From: Ascaphus truei
Lineage: Eukaryota > Chordata > Amphibia > Anura > Ascaphidae
NCBI GenBank assembly: GCA_036426205.1
Contig: CM071573.1
Location: 43,822,643 to 43,886,642 of the forward strand
Direction of reading: 5' to 3'
Length of the DNA: 64,000 bases
Numbering within the stretch: position 1 is the first letter of the stretch; each line of letters begins with the position of its first letter. The notes under the pieces were generated by a model. It had not been told where the DNA came from and searched no databases. It worked only from the letters and a program-made list of their open reading frames with translations. The position numbers and the translations under genes were made by a program. Positions 1 to 9,913 of the stretch are shown one piece after another.

Positions 1-232
1 AGAGGAGGGCAAAGACGAGGAGAGGAAGGCAAAGACGATGAGAGAAGGGCAGAGACAATGAGAGGAGGGCAAAGACAATGAGAGGAGGACAAAGATGATG
101 AGAGAAGGGCAGAGACAATGAGAGGAGGGCAAAGACAATGATAGTAGGGCAAAGACAATGAGAGGAGGGCAAAGACGATGAGAGGAGGGCAAAGACGATG
201 AGAGGAGGGCAAAGACTTAGAGGGCAAAGACA
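1..232. repeat. 20-bp minisatellite
   Basis: About eleven head-to-tail copies of a 20-bp unit resembling agaggagggcaaagacgatg, followed by a degraded partial unit. Variants differ at a few positions. The two-unit combination of an agagaagggcagagac type followed by an agaggagggcaaagac type occurs twice (41-80 and 101-140), a hint of 40-bp higher-order structure. One strand is purine-rich. The array begins at or before the window edge. Confidence 0.95.
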
Positions 233-1209
233 TTTTGAAAACCATCTGCCTATAGTGGTAATAATCCAAGAAGGACATAGCATTATGTACTCATTTATCC
301 CCAGGTGGGTAAAGGCAATAAGGGTCAGGTAATGCCCTGTCATGCATTGATTAGTACCGAAAAATAAACACTGTAGAAATAAAATAAAACATATCAAATT
401 CATATGTGGAAATATTAAACCTTGATCAGCCCAGGTTACATAATTACATAGGGAATGTATTTCTGCTTTAATGAGAACATTGGCATTAATAACACATTAC
501 CGTTAACAATAAGGATTGCAATAATCCTTATTTCCATTACAACGGTTTAATTCATTTAGGCCTTTGAGACCTACATGAAGACTCATGACTGGTTTAGGAG
601 GCAGTGTACATGTACCACTGCTGATTGATTGCATAAAATCTATTTCTTTAAGAAAATATTTCAGGCAGATGAATATACTTCCTATAACAAGTCAATTGCT
701 GATTAAATGAATCCTCTGTATGGAATCAGCATCACCTTCCTACTTGCACCCCATTCTTTTCGTGAAAAAGCTAAAGATGTGCGAGTTCACAAGTCAGGCA
801 ACATTAACACAAAAATGTTCCACTATACAGTAAGTCCTACTTAGTAGAGTGCAAAATGATTTCCCGTATATCTCCCCACAAAGTCACTTATATACCTGTG
901 GAAAGATCCCTGTGAACAAACCTAAGGAAATAGGCTTTTTTCCCCAGATATTTTTCAGGTGTGTTTACAGGTATTTATCCGCATGGATTATAAAGGACTT
1001 GGATGTGAAGGTCTCTTGTTCACGTCTTGCCATATTTCAGGTCTGGATTTCCCAGTGCTGCAAAAATTTGACAATTTCTGCAGTATCCAAGACTCATTTT
1101 TGCATATTTGTTTTTTTTTTTTTTTTTAGCCCTGTGACGCTTGACAAAATATTTAATGAAAATGCTAAATTTTTGTAGAACCACCTAGGGACTACTATGT
1201 CAGTTAAAG
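233..1209. other. No recognised feature
   Basis: AT-rich sequence with no recognisable repeat, exon or RNA gene. A 109-codon frame at 849-1178 has low-complexity ends, including a poly-F run from a T tract, and no family resemblance. Confidence 0.6.
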
Positions 1210-1332
1210 GTAGTGATGTACCGAGAACCCGGAATTACCCGGTACCCGGCGTTACCCGGCAGATATTCAGCTACCCGGAAATTACCCGGACCCGGCAAAT
1301 GAGAAGTGGGTAGCTGAAAAATACATCATTAC
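1210..1332. repeat. Short inverted-repeat element rich in CCGG motifs
   Basis: It begins gtagtgatgtacc and ends atacatcattac, which are imperfect inverted repeats. The interior holds repeated ttacccgg and acccggaa motifs. This resembles a CCGG-rich interspersed repeat common in fish and frogs. No clean target duplication was found, and GC-rich sequence up to about 1550 may belong to the same insertion. Confidence 0.5.
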
Positions 1333-1738
1333 TTACCTGCTGTCAGCGATGGAAGGCGAGGAAGAAACGTGAGGAAGCCCGCGGCGACACCTAGGCAGGT
1401 CAGCAGAGGTCCCGTGGCAGTGGCAGAATCAGCAGTGTGTGTTCAGCCCGCGCGGGAGCTGCAGGACTCCATAGCAGTGTGAGCTGGGGAAGCATGTGAC
1501 AGAAGCGTTCCTATTGGACAGCCGGCTCTGGTAGGTGCGCTATGGGTTGGAGGGGAGCCTGCTCCTTTCATTTGTCCTGGGTCCCATGATTTCTGTTGGC
1601 GGCCCTGAATACAAACCCTGTGAATATATCACATCTGTAGATATTGTGAATTGTGTCTCAATGTGAAAAGCATTATCAACAGCTGTCAATAACGCTTCTG
1701 TTTGTACTATAAAAGTTCTTGGCGCCCACCTAAGTAGA

Positions 1739-1957
1739 CCCAGCACCAGGGGCGTAGCTATAATGCGGGCTGCCCGGGCAAAGCCCAGTGGTCCACGTTT
1801 ATTGGGGCCTGCTCTCTGGGGTAACCAATCCGCCGACTGCGCGAACAGCGCTTGCCGACCTTGCATGCACAATCGGCACTTGCCGGGTGCTCGTGCGCAT
1901 GCGTAGTCGGCAAGTGCCGGTCTCCCGGGAATGTCTTGCTACGCCACTGCCCAGCAC
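1739..1957. mobile_element. hAT-type MITE, 203 bp, with 8-bp target duplication
   Basis: The element occupies 1747-1949. It starts caggggcgtagc and ends gctacgccactg, imperfect terminal inverted repeats. It is flanked by the perfect 8-bp direct repeat cccagcac (1739-1746 and 1950-1957). An 8-bp duplication with cagggg-type ends is diagnostic of the hAT superfamily. The interior is CpG-rich and itself partly palindromic around a ggcacttgccg motif. There is no coding capacity, so it must be moved by another element's transposase. Confidence 0.9.
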
Positions 1958-2135
1958 CCTGGCAGGTATGAGAGACAGAGCATTGCCATGTATATAGTCA
2001 GCTGGTATAAACTCCTTAAGAGCCGGGCAGTGAGGGTCACATTTTAAAATAAATCGTGAAGAACATCTCTACAATGTGTACACTGCTGAATTTATATGGC
2101 TTTTCCAATTTAATTTCTTATTTATTTATAAAATA

Positions 2136-2340
2136 TTTTACCATGAAGTAATACATTGAGAGTTACCTCTCGTTTTCAAGTATGTCCTGGGCACAGAGTA
2201 AAACAAATAATACATGGTTACAAATACAGTTACATAAGTGAACAGGGTATACATTATATACAAGACATTGCATGCACAGTTAAAGAAAATATATATTATG
2301 AGCGTAAGAAACAGTTACAGACCAGGTTAAAATGTGAGAC
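2136..2340. repeat. Interspersed repeat fragment, probably retroelement-derived
   Basis: Contains the segments attttaccatgaagtaat and gagagttacctctcg followed by an AT-rich stretch. A shorter related piece with the same attttacc motif lies near 59258-59300. I recognise it as a repeat of frog genomes but cannot place the family. The 127-codon frame over it has no recognisable domain. Confidence 0.4.
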
Positions 2341-3159
2341 AGCCTTAGATTTGAAAGAACTTAAACTGGTGGTGGATGTGAGAGTCTCTGGTAGGTTATC
2401 CAACCATATTCCTAAAACCTTGACCCTATCTACTAAATTAATATTCATGCTACCTATATTTCATGTCTGTGTTCTAAGTAATTGCCCCTGCTTTCTTTGT
2501 ATTCATTTCAATCCACGTCTATCACGAGACGTACAGTAGATCAATTTCAGACTGTAGGATGTAGCAATTTGTCCCAGGTTGAATAATGAAAACAGAGCTT
2601 GCATATGCGATCTTTCAAATTGTGTCATTAAATGAATTTATACATTTCCAGTGTAGGTTTCATGATCAACTGGGCTTCAGCCCTCCCTCTGGAAATACTT
2701 TGAATTGTACCATGATAGGAAAAGATTAAGCAATGGTAGCAGGATAGCGTTTGTCATTATTTATGATTGGAAGTGTAGTTTGTCATTAAAACAGCGTAAA
2801 AAGGTCTTATATGTCTTATGAATATGGAGCACTGGAAAAACACATAGATCAAACACCCAAGAATGAAAAAATTAATCTATTTTTGTGAGAATTAACCAAA
2901 TGAAATGTAGCTTGCTAAAATGAAAAACAGTGATAAAAAAAATCCATAATCAATCAAAATGGATAAAGCAACAGAAAAGCAGCCTTTTATTATTATGGCT
3001 CTGGGCATCCATTTACCATTCTGCTGAGATATCCATGATCAAGATTATACTGTACCTGAATATCTTACTTGGCTGCACACACGAGTATTACTTGAAACAT
3101 AATGGAAAAATGAAGCTGTAATTTAACATTAAAAGCCAGCAGCACGTAGAGAATGCATG
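2341..3159. other. No recognised feature
   Basis: AT-rich unique-looking sequence between interspersed repeats. No exon-like or structural signal was seen. Confidence 0.5.
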
Positions 3160-3593
3160 CTCTAGTCCAGGGGTGCGCAAACTGGGGGGTGCAAGATTTT
3201 CCAGGGGGGGGGGGGGGCACGGCAGTTACAGAGGCCCCTGCGCTCTTCCCAAAGATTAAAATGAAATGACATGCCGGTGGATCGCGTGAGGCTTCTGCAA
3301 CTTCACTTACCTTGTCTTCGGCGATGCGTCGCCATGGCATGGTCAAGTCACATGACCCCGCAGTGTCATTTCCCGCCGGAGGCAAAATAAGGAGGGGGGG
3401 GGGGGGAGAGCAGCCAGGGGTGCTCAACGCCAGTCCTCAAGGGCCACCAACAGGTCAGGTTTTCAGGATAACCCTGCTTCAGCATTGGTGGTGCAGTCGT
3501 TGCCTGAGCCACCTGTGCTGAAGCAGGGCTATCCTGTTAACCTGACCTGATGGTGGCCCATGATGTCTAGAGTTAAGCATCCCTGGCCTAGAC
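3160..3593. mobile_element. Composite hAT-type element: family B left end joined to palindromic MITE A
   Basis: The outer element is 3168-3585. It starts caggggtgcgcaaact, the terminus shared with the elements at 16071-17382, 55567 and 62225. From 3415 it becomes the palindromic MITE A (caggggtgctcaac, then arms with caacaggtcaggtttt). Flanking 8-mers ctctagtc and gcctagac match at 5 of 8 positions, consistent with an old hAT duplication. Two poly-G tracts interrupt it. It may be one MITE inserted in a related element followed by loss. Confidence 0.7.
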
Positions 3594-3651
3594 ATTGTAT
3601 TTACAATGAATGCTATCAAGTATTTTATTGTTACACAGACTAGGTGGATAA

Positions 3652-4497
3652 TGTATGTATGTAAGTATTATGTCCTTATTTATATAGCGTCATTAATGTA
3701 CATAGCGCTTCACAGCAGTAATACATGTGACAATCATATAAATAACAAAAAATACAAATAACACATCATGGGAAGAAGTGCTTCAGACATAAAAGTAACA
3801 TTTAGGAAAAGGAGTCCCTGTCCCGAAGAGCTTACAATCTAATTGGTAGGTAGAAGAACGTACAGAGGCAGTATGAGGGTGTTCTGGTAAGTGCATCTAC
3901 AAGGGGCCAAGGTTTATGTATGAGGTGTATAGTATCAGCCACTGAGCTACTCATAAGTTTAGTTAAGCATGTGTGTTTTAAGGTGGGTCTTTAAGGTGGA
4001 TAGACAGGGTGCTAGTCGGAAATTGAGGGAAAGGGCATTACAGAGGTGTGGGGCAGTCAGTGAGAAAGGTTTAAGGTGGGAGAGGGCTGACTATACAAAG
4101 GGGGTAGAGAGAAGACATCCTTGAGCAGAACGCAAGAGTCGGGATGGTGCATAGTGAGAAATTAGGGCTGAGATGTAAGGAGGGGCAGAAGAGGGTAAAG
4201 CTTTAAAAGTGAAGAGGAGAATTGAGTGTGATATGCGGGATTTGATAGGAAGCCATGAGAGGGATTTCAGCAGGGGAGACACTGAGACAGATTTAGGTAA
4301 GATTGGAGTGTTTCTGGCAGCAGCGTTTAGGATAGATTGTAGGGGAGACAGGTGAGAGGCAGGAAGGCCGGACAGAAGGAGGTTATAGTAATCGAGACGG
4401 AAAAGAATAAGGGCCTCTGTCAGAGTTTTAGCAGCCAGGCATCAGAGGAAAGGGCGTATCTTTCTAATATTGTGGAGGATGTTGAAGAGAGGGCAAA
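3652..4497 (-). mobile_element. LINE, 5'-truncated, L2/CR1-type 3' half
   Basis: On the minus strand this reads as the reverse-transcriptase C-terminus, then a 3' UTR with the motif attgtaagctcttcggga, and a tail containing tgaagcgctatgtac and gcgctatataaataa, ending in an atac microsatellite. Related tails occur at 30455-30645, 32899-33830 and 34000-34152, with shorter pieces at 44080 and 62840. The copy is truncated before the catalytic core, as usual for target-primed reverse transcription. Clade assignment to L2/CR1 is from motif recognition only. Confidence 0.85.
3959..4450 (-). pseudogene. LINE reverse transcriptase, C-terminal remnant
   Basis: One minus-strand frame stays open for over 110 codons and contains the family-typical pieces LDYYNLLLSGLP, ILNAAARN, LLKSLSWLPIKSRI and TFKALPSSAPPYISALI, as found in the thumb and C-terminal region of L2/CR1/Rex-type LINE proteins. 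A nonsense codon TAG at 4091-4093 interrupts it. The same frame then continues with recognisable C-terminal sequence to a stop at 3959-3961. The upstream catalytic domain is absent. It is a dead fragment and not a host gene. Confidence 0.85.
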
Positions 4498-4705
4498 TAA
4501 TATATACAAATAAAATTAACTACTCCAATTCAATTTAGGTGGCTCCAGATCCACAATTACCATCACCATAGTAAGTACTCAGTTCTTTTAACAACGGTGT
4601 GCTACTCTTCCAACCCCTTTGTAAGGTACTCAGGGAGAGTCAGGGGTAATTAAGGCCCAAAGGTAAATAAAACAAGGGACCAAAATCCTATTTTGGTTGA
4701 CAGTA

Positions 4706-5092
4706 TATGGTGGCAAGGTGGCTTCTCTAAAAATACTGTACACAATGGTAAAAAGTGTGACGTGCTCGAGACACACACACACACCCCTCTCTCCGCTCTA
4801 TGCTGTTTGCTCCTCTCCTTGGCCCCACCTCCAGGCTCCTGACACCTCTCCTGATTGGCTGCTGCTGGGTAATGCAGTCAATCAGGATAGAGGAAGCTGT
4901 CCAGCCGGCAAGCAGCAGCCCTGCTCTGTCCCTGCCCAGGGAAATCCTGTGGCCACCAAAGCCGGTCAGGTCACCAAGTCCAGAGAGGTAATACCGGACA
5001 CATACATGTCCAGTATTACCACTCATTTTTTACAGGACAGAGTGTCCAAATACAGAACGATCCAGTTCTATACCAGACATCTGGCGACCCTA
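4706..5092. mobile_element. hAT-like nonautonomous element, family F
   Basis: The right end ggcgaccctac, read in reverse, gives tagggtcgcc, and the left end tatggtggcaaggtgg is a diverged copy of tagggttgccaggtgg. The interior matches the element at 62964 over several hundred bases, including ctccttggccccacc, cctgattggctgct and the single 30-bp unit gtccagagaggtaatacc at about 4979-5008 that became a minisatellite in the other copy. The target duplication is not clean; ttgacag and ttaacag flank it. Confidence 0.75.
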
Positions 5093-6002
5093 CTTAACAG
5101 ACATTCACTTCAAAGAGCAATTAAAACAAAAATCAACAAATGGACCATCAAATGGAGGAAGCACATTCATTACAGGACTACTTCAAATTAAATAGCCATC
5201 AAATTATTAATCAGATCCCTAAATCCCACATTGCTGTATCAGTTTATTAGCAATTATCTATTAATATTATTAGTATTATTATTAAAATTGAACCAAATGT
5301 AACTCTTCCCACCAACCTGACAGTCGGATTACAGAGACACTGTTCTGTGTCAACATTATAATAAAGCAATATGCTTAATACTTTGCACATGTGTTTTATA
5401 GACAATAGACAATACTACATAGTGTATCACAGCATCTCTCAACTGAGATTTTCAACTTTTTAAAGATACATCCTAGGATAGGGACCTGATTTTAAGCTAT
5501 AGAGCCTGATTACAGATACTGAATACTCTAAAAATGCTTAAACCCTACTGATAAAGTGTCAGACTCTGATATGAAATGTACTTCAGCAAGATGTAGTTAC
5601 TATATGAAGATTATAGTAGCCATAATTGCCCTGGAAAATGCTAGAATTATTTGGGTAAATTGTGTTAATTCAATGTTTAGTACGGTATATTAGAACATTA
5701 TAGGCATACTGAATTATGCCCTCCTGACAGATGTGTATAACTGCAGATCTGACTCTACTAACAAGGATAACCTCATTAAAATCTAGATTTCTTGAATAAG
5801 TAAATTTTAAGGAAAGCCCCACAGATCTGGTAAGCATCGTTTTTTTGTTTTTTTTTACTTGGACGCGCTTTCAAAAGATGCAGCTTCTCCCTGTAACAAA
5901 TGGATAGACACGTTAATAATATGCCTCTGTGATGTTAATCAGCATAGTTTTCTCACTGTAAACACAATGCAGTATAATTCAAAATATTCCTGCATTTCTA
6001 AG
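5093..6002. other. No recognised feature
   Basis: AT-rich, unique-looking sequence with a T-rich tract near 5840. Nothing recognisable. Confidence 0.5.
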
Positions 6003-7016
6003 TGTAGTGAAGGCTCCCTACGGTCCCCCCTACCTGCCTCCGGCGCGTGGAATGGCTCAGTTGCTCCGCGCGACCGAGCAGGTGTGGCGGAGGCCATTTT
6101 GTTTTGGCACACATACGCAGTTGCGCCCAGAGCATCGGCCATCTCAGGAGAGGGTAAAAATACAAGTCTCAGAAGGCTTTGCGGCAAAGTGGCGTGAGCA
6201 GCCGTTTCTGAACAGAGAGTACACTGCAGAATTCTAGAGGTGACAGTTAGTCATCATGGAGGCAGCAAAGAGGACAGGTGCGTCCAGGGAGTTAGTAAAC
6301 CCCTGGACTAGGCCAGAACTTTGCCCCAAGGCCCCAGTTAGACCCTGATCACTGTTTGAGCACAGTATTGTAAGGAAGGCCTTAGATAGGGACTCTTCCC
6401 CCTTATAGACCCACAACCCGCGTCACCGCGCCGTCGGATAGACCGCCCACGCTGTGGCTTTCGGACGAGACCGCACGTGACCACCAACTGTAAGGCATGA
6501 GGGGAATTTTGCAGACCCCATATTGTGGAACCATGGATGTAGGCAGCTCTGCTAACAGAGGATTCCCCTAATTATCTGGTCGTAGCAAGGAAGGGACCTA
6601 CCGTGCACCATCACACCTGAGGGAGGCTACAGCTACCTTCACACACTTTGGGGTGGGAATTGTTCTGCGGACATCAGGGTTTCAGGTGCCCAGGGCACCC
6701 TCAGTACTTTGGGGGAACCATCATTGTGTGATGTCTTTATTATTTTTATGAAGTGTGTGTAATGGTATTATTGTGTTATTACTGTGTTAGTAAAGTGTGT
6801 TATATACACATTGGGTGTTTTATTATTGTCGTGTTGTTTTCTATGAGGAGTTAATCCCGCTTACGCTGGGATCCTCATGGGTGGAGGCGCTGCACCGAGA
6901 GAGAGCTCTCCCCTGGCTCCCAGAAACACAGGCTTAGGCCTCCTGTGAGCATACAGGTATCAGCAGCATGCGTAATCGCCCGCGGTTTCCCATAGGCATA
7001 GGGAAAGGGGGTTACA
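6003..7016 (-). mobile_element. Solo-LTR-like block, TGTA...TACA family, about 1 kb
   Basis: Read on the minus strand it begins tgtaaccccctttcccta and ends cttcactaca. It shares cacaggaggcctaag, gagccagggg, ggtgccctgggcacc, ccctatctaagg and ggcctagtcc with the LTRs at 34853 and 41123, which fixes the family and orientation. The flanking 4-mers taag and tgag match at 3 of 4 positions. No second LTR or internal region is nearby, so it is best read as a solo LTR left after recombination. Superfamily is unresolved; both Gypsy and ERV can give 4-bp duplications. Confidence 0.7.
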
Positions 7017-7020
7017 TGAG

Positions 7021-7689
7021 GAAAGCAGAGGCATACAGAAATGAAACTTGTCTGCAATCTCATACCAACATGAGCGAGACTGGCAATAATGTATTCATGC
7101 TTCCTGTTCACAGTTTGAGGCCATATAATCTGCTTTTTTTCTTACGACTAGACAATCTTTCAAAAGAACCACAAACCCATTTATTTCACAGATTGCCTAT
7201 TTCTGCTTACTTACAAATTGTTAAGAGGGGGTCGTAAAATAAATATTGTTTGCTCTATTTAAAGGCTACGTAATGTCTGCTAACTCACTTACTGGTACTT
7301 GCATTAATAGGCTTGGAAGTTGCTCCAGAGGAACAAGACATTACTTGCTACATTACCTGGCTTTAGGCTAGAATGTAAAATGCCTATCTGTGGTGGCTAG
7401 TTATCTGCACGTGGATAAAAACCATAAAACATTGGACGAGACATCACAAGTCAGAAGAGATTAGTCATGGTATATTTCATCCATCCATGTCATTTACATG
7501 TTCTGGAAGCATTGGAATCAGCCAATTACACAGAGCCACGTGATGTGACCTGCTTGCATTGACAGTAGAATAACCTGCTGATGCAGTAAGGTTCACAAAA
7601 GAACATAAACCAAGAGTGATAATACCATCAGTATTAAGATTGAAGGAGAAACATTTTATAAATCACGTCATCGTATGGGTCTAGTGCTG
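7021..7689. other. No recognised feature
   Basis: Unique-looking sequence without recognisable repeats or coding signal. Confidence 0.5.
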
Positions 7690-7877
7690 CAGTGGCCAAC
7701 TATAGTCCTCAAAGGCCACCAACAGGTCAGGTTTTCAGAATATTCTTGCTTCAGCACAGCTGGCTTAATCAGTGGCTCAGTCAAAGACTGGCCCACCTGT
7801 GCTGAAGCACAGATATCATGAAAACCTGACCTGTTGGTGGCCCTTGAGGACTGGAGTTGCCCCCCCCCCCCCCCTTG
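7690..7877. mobile_element. Palindromic MITE A
   Basis: Two arms are near-perfect reverse complements. The left has ccaccaacaggtcagg and cttcagcacag; the right has ctgtgctgaag and cctgacctgttggtgg. A poly-C tract of about 14 bases has grown near the right terminus. The flanks carry tctagtg and cctagtag, resembling the CTAG-centred targets of other copies, but not a clean duplication. Confidence 0.8.
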
Positions 7878-8283
7878 CCTAGTAGTGAAAAGAAAAAGCA
7901 CAGATGACAATCTTTGTTCAGTTTTGTGTCCAACTTGTTCTCATTTTGGGGGGAGGACCGATAAATAATATGCAAAAATAACGTAAACGTAATGTAAAAT
8001 AGTTCTGCGTAGGACTTTGCTCGTTGATAATCCATCTCCAACATTTTGCTCATCTTTCATATCTCCACCAAACAATAATGAGGAAATCATTATTTAGACT
8101 GTGCAAGTTTAAAAAGGGGCCGTGTATCACAGAAAGGCAGGAAATGGAGGCACTCGCAAATATTCAGCATCTTGTACATCTTTAGAAATCATGTAATACA
8201 CAGAATCATTAAAGGCAGCACAGCTATTGTTCACTGTGGGAAATAACTTCTTTAATACAACTTAAATTGAAATAGATATCTCT

Positions 8284-8748
8284 GTGTGATATAGTAAAAG
8301 GAAGAAAGAAAGCAGGAGTTGGTCGGCCCCCTGCCTCATGGTGGGTGTGAGACCCCCTCCCTCCCCTATGCTTAGCAGCATAGTCTCCTTGTGCTCCACT
8401 CCACCCGTAGTTAAACCTGGGGGCAGGAGCTAGTGATGCAATAGTGGGAGGCTATATCAACTCGGTACACTGAGCAGCGGCCTCTTCCCAGGCGGCCCGT
8501 CAGAGGGAGAAGATCCCGCCCACCCTCCCTATGTTTGGCTTTTATCATTGTTATGATGTTACTGTTTTGGTGCTCTTTAAAAAAAAAAAAAAAAAAAAGT
8601 GGGGGGTTGATACTAATATGTTTCTCATTATAGGATCTGTCCCAGCAGTAAGCGAGTGGTGGGCCTGCCAGGGTCAGTGAGACCAAGAGGTATACGGATA
8701 CCTGATATAATGGCGCCCTCATTGTGGCTGGTTTGAATAATTCAGTAG
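8284..8748. other. Unclassified GC-rich stretch with poly-A tract
   Basis: Moderately GC-rich sequence with CT-rich segments and an 18-20 base A tract at about 8579-8598. It may belong to the foldback element that follows or to a retroelement, but I could not define ends. Confidence 0.3.
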
Positions 8749-9115
8749 TAAACAGGAAAACCGCACCGCAGTATGTCTCACCGCCTCTTCTCATTTGAGT
8801 ATCTGTTGTTCTCAGATGGGTACTCAGCGGGGACTGTGTTGGGTCCGTCGGAACTGTGACGTCACACCCGTCAACACTTCTGATGAAGCCGTAATCCTAA
8901 CCAGGCGAAACGCGTAGAGTGGGAGGACTTCGCTACGCTAGGTCACGTAGGAGACTCGCATCAAGCAGCTTGCACATCGCGGGAACCAAAACGGGTGTGA
9001 TGTCACAGTTCTGACGGACGTGACGGAGCAGACACATTCCCCGCTGAGAAAAGAAAAACAGGTACTCAATTGAGAAGAGGCGGTGAGACATACTGATGTG
9101 TGTTTTTCCTGTTTA
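8749..9115. mobile_element. Foldback element with central GAAACGCGT motif
   Basis: Inverted arms: the left begins taaacaggaaaa and contains gtatgtctcaccgcctctt; the right contains aagaggcggtgagacatac and ends tttttcctgttta. Inner arm segments also pair (cagcggggactgtg with cattccccgctgag, and gtgacgtcacacc with ggtgtgatgtcac). The loop carries tgatgaagccgtaatcc followed by ggcgaaacgcgtagag, a motif recurring at 24626, 32281 and 58969. No target duplication was identified and the superfamily is unknown. Confidence 0.75.
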
Positions 9116-9761
9116 CACTTAAAAGTGTTACGTGCCCATTTTAAAGTGTACTATTGTAAGTGTGTTTTTTATATACTACATAAATATCATTTTTTATCTG
9201 ACTGATCTGTGCTATGGAGTCCCTATGGTGACCCACTGAGAATTGCTGGCCACAGCTTTATCTGAAATTGCCTTTTAACATCTAGTATCCTGTGAGTAGT
9301 CTGTGTATAGAGCCAAGCTACCAGCTGATTATTATCCAACACTGCAAAACACCTGCACTTAAATTGTTTGTGTTGCTGTCTTTTCTCCCTACATGCTCCC
9401 CCTGGATTGTATGAAAATAATCATTACATGTTATACACTGTATACAGATTGACCACTCTATAGAGATTAAGCACTCCCCCTAATTAATAGCAAGACTTTC
9501 TAATTATTTCCTAAAAAGGCCACTTTCTTCTTTCAATGTAATTATAACTACAGTTTGATCACTTCTCCCTATCAATAGGAAGACCTCCAGCTGTTCCCTT
9601 TTTACTGGTATCCTTTCCAAAAAGGGGATACAGTATGGCCTCTTCTAAAGTAATTCTGCTTTAATACCCAACTTTTACTGCTGTTCTTTCTTCCCACGAC
9701 CACTGTATCTTGCCGTCTGTCTTCTCATCAATCAGGAGAGAGGTCATTATAATTAGAATTT

Positions 9762-9913
9762 AGTGTCAGCTCTTTTTTTTTTTTTTTTTTCAACTTATTC
9801 TTTATTTGTTTTTTTGTTTTGTTAAGAAAAATGGGGAGTGGGATACAAAACACAAAAAGGGGAACATGTTACTTGCAAATCACATACAGTTGTATCAAGT
9901 GTCAGCTCTTTTT
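9762..9913 (-). mobile_element. Poly(A) retro-insertion with 11-16 bp target duplication
   Basis: The direct repeat agtgtcagctcttttt is present at 9762-9777 and 9898-9913. Between them, on the minus strand, the sequence ends caaataaagaataagttg followed by a run of about 18 A. The aataaa polyadenylation signal, A tail and long duplication are hallmarks of L1-type target-primed reverse transcription. The insert is only about 120 bp: a severely 5'-truncated LINE end or a processed transcript fragment. Confidence 0.75.

Noticed and set aside
2156..2539. 127-codon plus-strand frame
   Set aside because: Mostly within an interspersed repeat, no domain, ordinary AT-rich composition.
5859..6237. Possible exon in CpG-richer sequence with overlapping frames
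   Set aside because: Most of it lies within the minus-strand LTR that begins at 6003; the CpG content belongs to the LTR.
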